From CAXDRM01 sp963991775 (GTDB taxonomy: Bacteria; Pseudomonadota; Alphaproteobacteria; Rickettsiales; JABIRX01), in assembly GCA_963991775.1 (NCBI GenBank), contig CAXDRM010000001.1:1-57441 (forward strand): a DNA stretch of 57,441 nt. Direction: 5' to 3'. Under the pieces are notes generated by a model. The model made no database searches. It saw only the letters and a program-made list of their open reading frames with translations, and was not told the origin of the DNA. Both the position numbers and the translations under genes were made by a program. Positions 8,347 through 17,475 of the stretch are shown here, one piece after another (position 1 is the stretch's first letter; every line of letters begins with the position of its first letter).

Positions 8347-9177
8347 ATGGGCAAGGAGCAGGTTAATCCAAAAAAACTAATGAGAGAGAATCTTTCTTTA
8401 GCACATGAAGCTGAACGTCTTGCTGGACAAGCTCAAGATCAGCACGGAAAAATGGAACGCTTTCAAGATGCTTTAGAATTTTATAATGAAGCAAGAAAAT
8501 ATGCTAATCAAGCACAAGATTCCCGTATAGATAATAAGGTATTAATCTATAGATCAATGCAAAAAATCTATTTAAATACCCAACAATATGAACATATAAT
8601 ATACACCCATAATAAAATTAATAATCTAATTGAAAATGAACCCTCAACAACATATCAAAGCTCTTTGCTAGCCAGTATGTTTATGGCCGCCTCAGCATAT
8701 ATAAAAATACAAAAATGGCCTGAAGCTCTAGAATGTTTTAATATAATTAGTGACAAGGGTTTTGCTAAAATAGAAGAGTCACTAGCAGAAAATCAAATTT
8801 ATAACCAAAAAGAACTCGGTAATATCTCTATGCTAGCTATGGCTTATGTCAGTGCTAACAAATTTAAAAACACACAAAATATTGCTTACCAAAATGAAAT
8901 CGAGCAATTCAGTAATAAAATAAAAGCTATATATGATCACAGTCAATCAGATAATCCTGACATGGTAAAATTAAATCAAGATCTCCAACAATTTTGGTTG
9001 GAATTAAAACCTGCAATTGCTAATTATCAAACACAAGAAACAACAAGCAGTTCAGGACGCAAAGCAAAAGTAAAATTAGAAGAAGAAACAGTAATGCCAG
9101 AAGCAAAAAGAAAGACTCTAGAAGAACATGTAAAAAAAAACTCTTCAGAATCTAAAGATAGCTCACCAGGAATTTAA
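8347..9177 (+). CDS. TPR-like helical protein, unknown
   Basis: 276 aa, no signal peptide or membrane helix. Residues about 15-200 form antiparallel helices with tetratricopeptide-like spacing (DALEFYNEARKYANQAQDSR at 42-61, WPEALECFNIISDKG near 125). The last 50 residues are charged and probably disordered. A ribosome-binding site (AAAGAG, about 8 nt upstream) supports the start. A small stem GTTACA-ATCAA-TGTAAC lies just before it and could be regulatory. A host-directed effector or scaffold is possible, but nothing in the sequence proves secretion. The 3' end overlaps coaBC by 26 bp in convergent orientation. Confidence 0.65.
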   Translation: MGKEQVNPKKLMRENLSLAHEAERLAGQAQDQHGKMERFQDALEFYNEARKYANQAQDSRIDNKVLIYRSMQKIYLNTQQYEHIIYTHNKINNLIENEPSTTYQSSLLASMFMAASAYIKIQKWPEALECFNIISDKGFAKIEESLAENQIYNQKELGNISMLAMAYVSANKFKNTQNIAYQNEIEQFSNKIKAIYDHSQSDNPDMVKLNQDLQQFWLELKPAIANYQTQETTSSSGRKAKVKLEEETVMPEAKRKTLEEHVKKNSSESKDSSPGI

Positions 9178-10342
9178 CCAACCCCATGGCAGCTTGCTCT
9201 TTAGTACCAGATACAGTACGTGGCTCATGGTTTTTGCTATAAAAAGTGAGTTGGTTTTTAGATTCACCAAATACTTTACCACCAGAAACATCATTTAAAG
9301 CAATTACATCACAATTTTTACTATCTAATTTACGCAACGCATTAGCTTCATGATTATTAGTCTCTGCAGCAAAGCCCACCAAAATTTTAGGACGATATTC
9401 TGATTTACCAGTTTCTGCTAAAATATCTGGGTTTTTTTCTAATTTAATTTCTAAAGTCTGTAATTTCTCTTTTTTAATTTTATCTGCAGAATTTACTACC
9501 GGTTTAAAATCAGCAACTGCAGCAGTAAAAATTCCTAGGTCAAATTCTTGCACAGCAATCTCTGTCATAACTGATTTATACATCTCATCAGCAGATACTA
9601 CTTCTATTATCTTAAAATTTTTAGGAATACGGCAATCTGTACAGCCTTTTACCATAGTCACCTCTGCGCCAAATTCAGCAAATTTTTTAGCAAGAGCCAC
9701 ACCTTGTTTACCAGAAGAAGAATTACCAATGAACCTTACCGGATCAATATTTTCTCTAGTACCGCCAACAGTAAGCAAGATTTTTTTACCAGCTAATTTA
9801 GCTTTTAATGCAAAAAAACTAACCATTAATTCTACTACATCTTCTGGCTCTTTAACTCTACCCTCTCCTTCTTCACCGCAAGCTAACATGCCTTTCTCAG
9901 GATAGATAAATTGCAAAGCTCTCTTTTCTAATTCAGCCAAGTTAGTTTGAGTAATTTCATTTTCCCACATCTCAACATTCATAGCAGGTGCCATAAAAAT
10001 TTGCTTATTACTAGCAAGCAACATGGTTGAAGCTAAATCATCAGCGCGACCATGTGCAGCTTTTGCCATAAAATTAGCAGTAGCTGGATAAACTAAAATT
10101 AAATCATTTTTCCGTGATAATTCTATGTGACCTATTTTGCCTTCCATTTCAGCATCAAATAACTCAGAAAAAACATGCTCTATGCCTAAATTTTTAAAAT
10201 CTGCTTCTTTGACAAATTCTTGTGCGGATTTTGTCAGAATTACATCACAAGCTATATTTTGCTTTAGTAACAACTCGGCTAATTTAGGTGCTTTAGTCGC
10301 AGCTATTGAACCTGTAATTACCAATAAAATCGAGTTTTTCAT
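9152..10342 (-). CDS. coaBC: Bifunctional phosphopantothenoylcysteine decarboxylase / phosphopantothenate-cysteine ligase
   Basis: About 396 aa from the chosen ATG at 10342 (MKNSILLVITGSIAA); a longer in-frame start at 10372 adds ten residues with no homology cue. The N-terminal half is the FMN-dependent CoaC domain with PAMNVEMW and ACGEEGEGR. The C-terminal half is CoaB, with GGTRENIDPVRFIGNSSSGK and AAVADFKP. It makes 4'-phosphopantetheine in CoA synthesis, which also supplies the prosthetic group needed by the peptide synthetase in this window. It is divergent from metE. Confidence 0.95.
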   Translation of the reverse strand: MKNSILLVITGSIAATKAPKLAELLLKQNIACDVILTKSAQEFVKEADFKNLGIEHVFSELFDAEMEGKIGHIELSRKNDLILVYPATANFMAKAAHGRADDLASTMLLASNKQIFMAPAMNVEMWENEITQTNLAELEKRALQFIYPEKGMLACGEEGEGRVKEPEDVVELMVSFFALKAKLAGKKILLTVGGTRENIDPVRFIGNSSSGKQGVALAKKFAEFGAEVTMVKGCTDCRIPKNFKIIEVVSADEMYKSVMTEIAVQEFDLGIFTAAVADFKPVVNSADKIKKEKLQTLEIKLEKNPDILAETGKSEYRPKILVGFAAETNNHEANALRKLDSKNCDVIALNDVSGGKVFGESKNQLTFYSKNHEPRTVSGTKEQAAMGLVKFLVSYL

Positions 10343-10470
10343 TAAGCTTTTTATAAGAAATTTTTGCGCCATACTAAACTCATCGCTCTTTTATGCAACT
10401 ATGTTTAAACTTCTTGCTAGTTATGAAATAATATACTATATTTCGCTGCCTAATTAAGAATTATGTAAAT

Positions 10471-12780
10471 ATGGTTAAAACAGCAAATTTAGGCTTCCCA
10501 AGAATCGGAGCAAACAGAGAATTAAAAAAAGCAGTTGAAGCTTTTTGGAAAGGTAAAATCCAACAAGATTCTTTGCAAGAAACTGCAAAAGAAATTAGAA
10601 TCACTAATTGGCAGACCCAACAAGCAGCTAATCTTGATTATATACCTGCTAATGATTTTTCACTTTATGATCAAATCCTTGATACAATTTGTTTAGTTGG
10701 TGCAATTCCAGAAAGATATCAACATAAATCAGGTAATGTTTCTTTGGAAACTTACTTTGCTATGGCTAGAGGTCTACAAAAAGAAGGTCTTGATGTACCA
10801 GCGATGGAAATGACTAAGTGGTTTGATACTAATTACCATTACATCGTTCCAGAATTTACACAAAATCAAAAATTTGCTATTTCATCTGACAAAATCTTCA
10901 AAGAATTTCAGGAAGCAAGAAATCTAGAGATTAATGTTAGACCTGTATTAGTAGGACCACTTACTTTATTATGTTTAGGTAAAGAAAAAGGCTCAAATTT
11001 TGATAAATTTAGTCTAAATGATAGCCTTACTAAAACTTACCTTGAAATTTTCAGCCGTTTAGCAGAAGCAGGTGTTACTGACATCCAAATCGATGAACCA
11101 GCTTTAGTTACTGATTTAGCTCCAGAAATTTTAGCACTTTATGAAGCTACTTATCAAAAAATTAGCAGTAAATTAGCAGATCTTAACATTAAGCTACATC
11201 TTACCAGCTATTTTGCAGATTTAGGTGCAAGCTTAGAAACTTTCTTCAAAATTAAAGCAGATTCTTACCATTTAGATTTAGTAAGAGCACCTGAGCAGCT
11301 TGAAGCAACTCTAGAATTATTACCTGAAGCAGCTAGCCTTTCATTAGGTGTGATTGATGGTAGAAATATCTGGATTAATGATTTAGAAAATTCTTTAGTA
11401 ACTATTAATAAAGTTATTGCTAAAATCGGTAGTGAAAGAGTTATCATTGCTCCTTCATGTTCATTATTGCACAGCCCTGTATCTCTTGAGCCTGAAACTA
11501 ATTTAGATCAAGATATTAAAAGCTGGTTGGCTTTTGCTACTGAGAAATTAGCTGAACTTAATTGCTTAAAAGAAATCAGCAATGGTGGTTCAGAAAATAA
11601 TGAATATTATGATAATAACCGCGCTGCTCTTAAAGCACGTCGCAGCTCAAATAAAGTTCATAATGATGCTGTAAAAACTAGAATGGCTAATCTAACAGCT
11701 ACTGATTATGAAAGAACTAGCCCTTACGAAGTTCGCGCAGCTAAACAACGTAAAACTTATAATTTTCCTTTATTACCAACTACCACTATTGGTTCTTTCC
11801 CTCAAACTAATGAGGTAAGAAAATATCGCGCTGACTTCAAACGTGGCGATATCAATGAAAATACTTATAATGAATTTATCGCTGCAGAAACTATCTCATG
11901 TCTAAAAAGACAAGAAGAAATCGGCATTGATGTATTAGTGCATGGTGAGTTCGAAAGAAATGACATGGTAGAATATTTTGGTGAAAATCTTGATGGTTTT
12001 GCTTTCACTAAAAATGGTTGGGTACAAAGCTATGGTTCACGCTGTGTTAAACCACCAATAATTTTTGGTGATGTATCACGTAATGCACCAATGACCGTTG
12101 AATGGTCAAAATTTGCTCAAGAAAATACCAATAAAGAAGTAAAAGGTATGCTTACTGGCCCTATTACTATGTTGCAATGGTCATTTGTCAGAGACGACCA
12201 ACCACGTGAGACTACTTGTAAGCAAATCGCTTTAGCTATCCAAGATGAAGTATTAGATCTAGAAGCTGCAGGCATTCATATAATCCAAATTGATGAGCCA
12301 GCAATTCGTGAAGGTTTACCAATTCGTCATGATAAATGGTATGAATATCTAGAATGGGCAGTTGCTTCTTATAAATTGTCACAAAGTAAAGCTCAGGATG
12401 CTACGCAAATCCACACTCATATGTGTTATTCTGAATTTAATGATATTATTGATTCAATAGCTGCAATGGATGCAGATGTGCTTTCAATCGAGACTTCACG
12501 TTCACAAATGGAATTATTAGATGCATTTGTTGATTTTAAATATCCTAACGAAATTGGACCTGGTGTTTATGATATTCACTCACCAAGAGTACCAGCTAAA
12601 AATGAGATGAAAGATCTTATCTTAAAAGCTGTTGAAGTATTGCCAATTGAGCGCATTTGGGTAAATCCAGATTGTGGTTTAAAAACTAGAGGTTGGCCTG
12701 AAGTTGAAAGTGCCTTAAAAGAAATGGTAAATGCAACTAAGGAGCTTCGCGATGAATTACAAAGCAAAGCATCAGCATAG
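10471..12780 (+). CDS. metE: Cobalamin-independent methionine synthase
   Basis: 769 aa, the usual MetE length. The N-terminal barrel starts NLGFPRIGANRELKKAVE. The catalytic C-terminal barrel has TTTIGSFPQT, HGEFERNDMVEYFGE and the zinc ligands in HTHMCYSEFND and NPDCGLKTRGW. It transfers a methyl group from 5-methyltetrahydrofolate-triglutamate to homocysteine without B12. A possible promoter (TTGCTA at 10414, TATATT at 10437, 17-nt spacing) lies upstream. The 3' end overlaps pgi by 29 bp. Confidence 0.97.
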   Translation: MVKTANLGFPRIGANRELKKAVEAFWKGKIQQDSLQETAKEIRITNWQTQQAANLDYIPANDFSLYDQILDTICLVGAIPERYQHKSGNVSLETYFAMARGLQKEGLDVPAMEMTKWFDTNYHYIVPEFTQNQKFAISSDKIFKEFQEARNLEINVRPVLVGPLTLLCLGKEKGSNFDKFSLNDSLTKTYLEIFSRLAEAGVTDIQIDEPALVTDLAPEILALYEATYQKISSKLADLNIKLHLTSYFADLGASLETFFKIKADSYHLDLVRAPEQLEATLELLPEAASLSLGVIDGRNIWINDLENSLVTINKVIAKIGSERVIIAPSCSLLHSPVSLEPETNLDQDIKSWLAFATEKLAELNCLKEISNGGSENNEYYDNNRAALKARRSSNKVHNDAVKTRMANLTATDYERTSPYEVRAAKQRKTYNFPLLPTTTIGSFPQTNEVRKYRADFKRGDINENTYNEFIAAETISCLKRQEEIGIDVLVHGEFERNDMVEYFGENLDGFAFTKNGWVQSYGSRCVKPPIIFGDVSRNAPMTVEWSKFAQENTNKEVKGMLTGPITMLQWSFVRDDQPRETTCKQIALAIQDEVLDLEAAGIHIIQIDEPAIREGLPIRHDKWYEYLEWAVASYKLSQSKAQDATQIHTHMCYSEFNDIIDSIAAMDADVLSIETSRSQMELLDAFVDFKYPNEIGPGVYDIHSPRVPAKNEMKDLILKAVEVLPIERIWVNPDCGLKTRGWPEVESALKEMVNATKELRDELQSKASA

Positions 12781-14065
12781 CTTTTCCTTTAATATTGATG
12801 AGAGTGGCACTACCAGCAGCCTGCTTGGTAGTTCTGCTCTTAGCAGCCAGAATATTGCACAGGCACAGCAAAAATTAGCCAAAGCCTATGCAAAACTCAC
12901 CCAACAACAAGATAAAATCAAATTATTTTCTATATGCGACTCAGCTGATGAGTTAGTTCTAGCGCAGAAATATGCTGCTGAAATAAAAGAAAATTATGAC
13001 AAGCTGATTATATTTGGTATGGGTGGCTCCTCTCTTGGCGGCCAAGCTTTATGTGGCACTAAATTTTATCAGCTGGTAAAAAATCAAGAGATTGATTTAG
13101 TCTTTATTGATAATATTCACTATCATAATTTTAACATTTTCTTACAAGAGTTAGATTTCAAAAAAACTGCTTTTTTAACTATCTCAAAATCAGGCGGTAC
13201 ATTAGAAACTCTAGCACAAATTACCGTCACGTTGGATTTCTTTAAAAATGAAATTTCCCAATATTCTGCACAAAATTTTTATTTTATTAGTGAACTTAGC
13301 ACTAACCCTATCTCCAAACTAGCAGAAAAATATCAAGCAACTTTATTACCGCATGATCCTGATATTGGTGGAAGATATTCATGCTTTACAGCTGTTTCTA
13401 TGTTACCTGCTGCTTTATCTGGTTTTGATTTAAGCTCCTATCAACAAGGTGGCCAAAAAATCGTCAGTGATTTTTTAGATAATGCACATGATTCTTTAGT
13501 GTTTTCTGGTGCAACTACTTTACTTGCTGCAATGTTGCAAGGCTATCCTAATCAAGTATTTATTCCTTATTTGCAACGACTCTATCAAATGATTTACTGG
13601 TATGCTCAGCTTTTTGCAGAATCATTAGGCAAGGATGGTAAAGGCATGACCCCGATTAAAGCATTAGGTAGTGTTGATCAACATAGCCAATTGCAATTAT
13701 TTTTAGATGGCCCTAAAGATAAATTTTTTACTTTCATTACACAATCTACCTCTAATTTAGGCAATAAAATTAAGCTTGATACTGCCGAATTTCCTGAGTT
13801 AGATTATTTAAATAATAATTGTTTAGGTGATGTAATTAACGCCAATCAAGAAGCAACTATTGCAACTTTAATAGAACAAGGCTGCCCGGTACGCCGTTTT
13901 CATTTTCATGAATTTTCTGATCAAGCAGTAGGTGAAATTCTCATGTATTTTATGCTAGAAACTATTCTGCTCGGCTATGCTTTAGAAATTAATCCTTTTG
14001 ACCAACCTGCTGTCGAGATTGGCAAGCAGAAGGCTCGTAAATTATTAGCTGATACTACTATCTAA
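12752..14065 (+). CDS. pgi: Glucose-6-phosphate isomerase
   Basis: About 437 aa from ATG 12752. That start has a strong ribosome-binding site AAGGAG (12739-12744) with 7-nt spacing inside metE; an upstream in-frame start at 12731 lacks one. Motifs: FGMGGSSLGGQALCG (sugar-phosphate loop), TISKSGGTLETLAQ (SIS phosphate-binding motif) and a C-terminal HEFSDQAVGE region. The enzyme interconverts glucose 6-phosphate and fructose 6-phosphate. It is shorter than E. coli PGI (about 550 aa) but in the range of the compact class. It is translationally coupled to metE, an unusual partner. Confidence 0.9.
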   Translation: MNYKAKHQHSFSFNIDESGTTSSLLGSSALSSQNIAQAQQKLAKAYAKLTQQQDKIKLFSICDSADELVLAQKYAAEIKENYDKLIIFGMGGSSLGGQALCGTKFYQLVKNQEIDLVFIDNIHYHNFNIFLQELDFKKTAFLTISKSGGTLETLAQITVTLDFFKNEISQYSAQNFYFISELSTNPISKLAEKYQATLLPHDPDIGGRYSCFTAVSMLPAALSGFDLSSYQQGGQKIVSDFLDNAHDSLVFSGATTLLAAMLQGYPNQVFIPYLQRLYQMIYWYAQLFAESLGKDGKGMTPIKALGSVDQHSQLQLFLDGPKDKFFTFITQSTSNLGNKIKLDTAEFPELDYLNNNCLGDVINANQEATIATLIEQGCPVRRFHFHEFSDQAVGEILMYFMLETILLGYALEINPFDQPAVEIGKQKARKLLADTTI

Positions 14066-14270
14066 AGTAGAGTGGCTAGAGCATAGCTATGCATAGCTGT
14101 CCGTTTTATAAATAATACAAATTATTCATTTTTTTCATTTTGTCATAGAGCTAAACTATATCTTCTTACCATTAAATTATTTCACAAAATTATAGCAAGT
14201 AACATCAAATAAAATACTATACTATATAAGAAAATCAGAATAAAATTTACTCAGTAGATAAAGAGAATTT
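14066..14270. other. 205-bp spacer between pgi and the NDUFS4-like gene
   Basis: A perfect 14-bp palindrome AGCTATGCATAGCT lies at 14085-14098. The rest is A+T-rich, with TATA-like stretches near 14215-14228 that probably include the downstream promoter. No ORF or RNA gene was seen. Confidence 0.5.
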
Positions 14271-14564
14271 ATGTTAGAAAATTTACGCGTTACAATTTAT
14301 TCACCAGCAAAAACTGCAATGCAATCTGGTACGGCTAAAACTAATATTTGGAAAATAAAATTTCCGGCAGATAAAACTAAATATCTTTATAATTTAATGA
14401 GCTGGCCAGGCTCTAAAGATACTAAGCAACAGCTTGATCTTGAATTTCCGACAAAAGAACAAGCAATTCATTTTGCCGAAAAAAACAATTGGAAATATCG
14501 CGTGCTTAATCCGCAAACTAAAAAAATCCTACCTAAATCTTACGCAAGCAACTTTACTAGCTAA
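14271..14564 (+). CDS. NDUFS4-type complex I accessory subunit
   Basis: 97 aa. It matches the ETC complex I subunit conserved region: VTIYSPAKTAMQSGTAKTNIWKI near the start, LMSWPGSKDT (about 42-51), FPTKEQAIHFAEKNNWKYRV (about 62-81) and the basic PKSYASNF tail. This 18-kDa-type subunit is characteristic of alphaproteobacteria and mitochondria and stabilises the peripheral arm of NADH:ubiquinone oxidoreductase. A ribosome-binding site (AAAGAGA) precedes the ATG. It is followed closely by the Mic60-like gene. Confidence 0.93.
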   Translation: MLENLRVTIYSPAKTAMQSGTAKTNIWKIKFPADKTKYLYNLMSWPGSKDTKQQLDLEFPTKEQAIHFAEKNNWKYRVLNPQTKKILPKSYASNFTS

Positions 14565-14569
14565 AACAC

Positions 14570-15364
14570 ATGGCTAAAAAAACTACCAAGCAGCAAAAAA
14601 CTAAAAATCCTAATTTTTATTTTATTGCTTTCTTGGCTATGCTAATAGCAAATGCTTTTTTAATTTATCTCCAATTTTTTAACTCACAAACAACAGAAAT
14701 AAAACAGCAGGCTCAACATAATATAGTAACAAATTCTAAAGCTATTGCAGTACCTTTGGTAAAAAATTCTATAGAAACTAAGCAATTACAAATTCTCACA
14801 GATCGGCTAAGTGCAGTTGAAACTAAATTAGCCTCTTTGCAAAATAACCAAAATCTTCCCGAAAATTTACTTATAATTTCTCAATTGGAAAAAATTAAAT
14901 TACGTGAAATTAACGGCATAGATTATCAAACACAGCTAAATTCCTTAAGCAATCAAACTACTACAGATAACGAACTTGGCGAGGCATTAAAACTTTTGGC
15001 AGCTTTACCTAAAACCAAAAGTAAGGATGACTTACTTAAAGAACTTGCTAAATATGAAGAGCAAATTTTAAGTAAGCCCCTTAAAGAAACTAAAACTCCA
15101 CACCAAACCTTAAATACATTTAGTAATATTTTTAAAGATTATGTCTCAGTAAGAAAAATAAATAATCTAGCTGCAACTGATCCTCTAAAATTATATATGC
15201 TATTACAAGAAAATATTTTTACTGAGAATTATAGTAATGCTCTAAACTATGCTGAACGCTTAAACAAAGATTTTGCTGATTTAGCAGAATTACAAACAGA
15301 ATTACAAAAAAAAGAAAAATTCCAGATAATATATAATGATATTATCAAGTTAGTTACTAAATAA
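14570..15364 (+). CDS. Mic60/mitofilin-like inner-membrane protein
   Basis: 264 aa. It has a basic N-terminus, one transmembrane helix (about 16-34) and a coiled-coil (about 65-100, LQILTDRLSAVETKLASLQ). The C-terminal helical part (about 185-264) resembles the short mitofilin signature. Primary similarity is weak; the call leans on context, because alphaproteobacterial Mic60 lies directly upstream of the HemY-like orf, as here (one base apart). Known homologues shape membrane contact sites and intracytoplasmic membranes. Confidence 0.65.
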   Translation: MAKKTTKQQKTKNPNFYFIAFLAMLIANAFLIYLQFFNSQTTEIKQQAQHNIVTNSKAIAVPLVKNSIETKQLQILTDRLSAVETKLASLQNNQNLPENLLIISQLEKIKLREINGIDYQTQLNSLSNQTTTDNELGEALKLLAALPKTKSKDDLLKELAKYEEQILSKPLKETKTPHQTLNTFSNIFKDYVSVRKINNLAATDPLKLYMLLQENIFTENYSNALNYAERLNKDFADLAELQTELQKKEKFQIIYNDIIKLVTK

Positions 15365-15365
15365 G

Positions 15366-16535
15366 ATGTTCAAAATCCTCTTAATTATAATCTTAGCCAG
15401 CCTAATACTAATTAGTGGAGAAAATTTTTTAAACCAATCTGTAAATTTAGAATTTATCTTCGCAGATTATTTAGTAAGCATTAGCTATAAATTAATTTTT
15501 TATGCAGCCTTTATTGTACTCGCTGTAATATTTTTACTATTTTATATTTTTCATCATTTAAGCTTGAATGTTAGACGCTATAATTTTCAAGCAAAACAAA
15601 AAAATTCTGCGCTAACTCTTAACCATATCACCAACTATTTAAGTGCTAAACAATTAGGTGATGCTAGCCAAGCTAATAAATCATTAAAAAAATTAGATCA
15701 GCTGCTTAAAGATCATCCTTTAAAAAATTTACTTGCCCTACAACAAGAAAATAGTAGCACCAAACAGGTTAGCAAAAATCTCAACAAATTATTAAAAAGC
15801 CCTGAAACTAATATTTTTGCTCATCAAGGCTTGGCCGCACTTGCTCATCAAGATAAAAATGAACAGCTAGCCCTATATCATTTAGAAAAAGCTCATAAGC
15901 AAGCACCTGATGCTGTAACTTTAATAAAGAAATTAATAGAGCTTTATTACCATAATCAAGAATGGCATAAGCTAGTTAATTTGATCAATAATAGTAGTAA
16001 AAAGAAATTAATCTCTGGCGCAGATTATAATGTTGAAAGAGCCCTAGCCTACTTAAATTTAGCCGAAATAGAAGAAGATAAAAAAAGCAAATATCTCAAA
16101 TTAGCCAAAAATTATGCACCACAAGAAAAAGCCATACAGCTTGCTTATGCTCAGTTGCTGTTTGAGCAAAATAAAAAATCTGCCTTTATACGCTATTTCA
16201 AACAAATCTGGCCAGTTAATCAAGATGCCGAATTATTTGCGCTTTATCGTAGCCAAAGCGAAGATTATAAAATAGCTAAAAAATTTAAAAATTTAGAAAA
16301 ACTCATCGAGTTAAAACCCTCACCCGAGCTACTAGGCTATTATGCTCAGCTTACTCTTGAACATAAAAAACAGCGCAAAAAAGCTAAATATTACTTAACT
16401 AAAGAATTGGCTAGTAGCAGCTCTAAAAAACTTTATGAAGTAGCTATAGATTTTTTTGAAAATTATCAAGAATCAGTAGCTGATGAAGAATTTTTAGCCA
16501 CCTTAAAAAGCAATATAAATAATTATCAAGATTAG
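15366..16535 (+). CDS. HemY-like tetratricopeptide membrane protein
   Basis: 389 aa. Two transmembrane helices (about 2-19 and 41-64) match the HemY_N arrangement. A long cytoplasmic or periplasmic TPR solenoid follows; IFAHQGLAALAHQDKNEQLA and HLEKAHKQAPDAV (about 145-180) are typical TPR repeats. This is not the HemY protoporphyrinogen oxidase but the COG3898 protein found in porphyrin operons of proteobacteria. Its role is uncertain; it works next to the Mic60 homologue in alphaproteobacteria. Confidence 0.85.
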   Translation: MFKILLIIILASLILISGENFLNQSVNLEFIFADYLVSISYKLIFYAAFIVLAVIFLLFYIFHHLSLNVRRYNFQAKQKNSALTLNHITNYLSAKQLGDASQANKSLKKLDQLLKDHPLKNLLALQQENSSTKQVSKNLNKLLKSPETNIFAHQGLAALAHQDKNEQLALYHLEKAHKQAPDAVTLIKKLIELYYHNQEWHKLVNLINNSSKKKLISGADYNVERALAYLNLAEIEEDKKSKYLKLAKNYAPQEKAIQLAYAQLLFEQNKKSAFIRYFKQIWPVNQDAELFALYRSQSEDYKIAKKFKNLEKLIELKPSPELLGYYAQLTLEHKKQRKKAKYYLTKELASSSSKKLYEVAIDFFENYQESVADEEFLATLKSNINNYQD

Positions 16536-17311
16536 CTTTTACCGCCAATCTCAGTTTTAGCAGCTTGTTGTGCAGCTTTAATATCATCAGGCTTAAGGCT
16601 TTTTCTTTCAAGTGCAGATATTCTCTGGCTATTTACTTCATTATCAACTGAATTCTTTTCAACTTTCGCTTTAAGCAACTCATTTTCTTGCTGCAAATTA
16701 GTAATCTCTTGATTTTGCGCTGTTGTTTGCTCTTTATCAATCAACTTATTTACCTGAGTCTGTGCCGACTCAATAACAAAATTCTTAGAATCTTTGAGTA
16801 AATTAGCGTTGATACCATAGGTTTGATAAGCACCGAATAATAAACCTGCTACTAAACCACCACCTAAACCTATGGCTGCACCGGCTGCAATACCTACTGG
16901 ACCGAAAGCTAAACCAATAAAGATACCAATCAACACACCAGCTATAACTGTACCAAGAGTAATCACACCAAAAGTAAATCTATTAGCATTTTTCTCAGAA
17001 TTATCACGATCTTTAATTTGGGCTGGAGTATCAAATTCTTCACCTAAATCGATACCTGTTTGTTTTTTAAACTCATTATCATATTCTTTTTTAAGAATAT
17101 TCGGCGTAAAACGATTAACTAAAAAACGCAGGAATATTGCAGTAAAACTACTGCCACCTTGCAAAGCTGTTGCTGTCGAACCACCTTGCTCTGCCTCAGC
17201 CTTTTTAAAAATTACATCTGCTCTATGCTGCTTTATCTGCTCTCTAAAAACTGGATCATCCTTGATGCGTTGCTTAATAGCTGCAATATATTCTGTATTT
17301 CTATCTTTCAT
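16532..17311 (-). CDS. Glycine-zipper membrane protein with coiled-coil, unknown
   Basis: 259 aa. A basic N-terminal half precedes a long hydrophobic, Gly/Ala-rich segment (about 112-170) with GPVGIAAGAAIGLGGGLVAG. This is a glycine-zipper type hairpin seen in membrane-inserting bacterial proteins. A coiled-coil follows (about 195-240). No signal peptide. The architecture recalls host-membrane-inserting effectors, but this is only a resemblance. It lies between the HemY-like gene (four-base convergent overlap) and a palindromic repeat that separates it from folC. Confidence 0.6.
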   Translation of the reverse strand: MKDRNTEYIAAIKQRIKDDPVFREQIKQHRADVIFKKAEAEQGGSTATALQGGSSFTAIFLRFLVNRFTPNILKKEYDNEFKKQTGIDLGEEFDTPAQIKDRDNSEKNANRFTFGVITLGTVIAGVLIGIFIGLAFGPVGIAAGAAIGLGGGLVAGLLFGAYQTYGINANLLKDSKNFVIESAQTQVNKLIDKEQTTAQNQEITNLQQENELLKAKVEKNSVDNEVNSQRISALERKSLKPDDIKAAQQAAKTEIGGKS

Positions 17312-17326
17312 AAATTATCTCTTAAT

Positions 17327-17441
17327 AATATTTAAGAATTTGAGTTGGCTGTGCCTTCGCGCATCAGAAACATTTATAAATGACCGAGCTGTGATTTATT
17401 AAGTTCAAGCGAAGCAGAGTTGACTCTAATTTTTAAATATT
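17327..17441. repeat. Palindromic repeat element, copy 2
   Basis: Inverted arms 17327-17360 and 17409-17441 match over about 33 bases with a few mismatches (AATATTTAAGAATTTGAGTT against AATATTTAAAAATTAGAGTC). The loop side GCATCAGAAACATTTATAAA matches copy 1 at 7484-7574 in sequence as well as structure. It occupies most of the space between folC and the glycine-zipper gene and could also act as a transcriptional boundary. Confidence 0.75.
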
Positions 17442-17475
17442 CAAAATACTTAACTTCCCTATTTTAACAAAAAAA

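Noticed and set aside
15366..16535. Protoporphyrinogen oxidase HemY
   Set aside because: There is no FAD-binding motif; the protein is a TPR membrane protein of the other family that shares the name.
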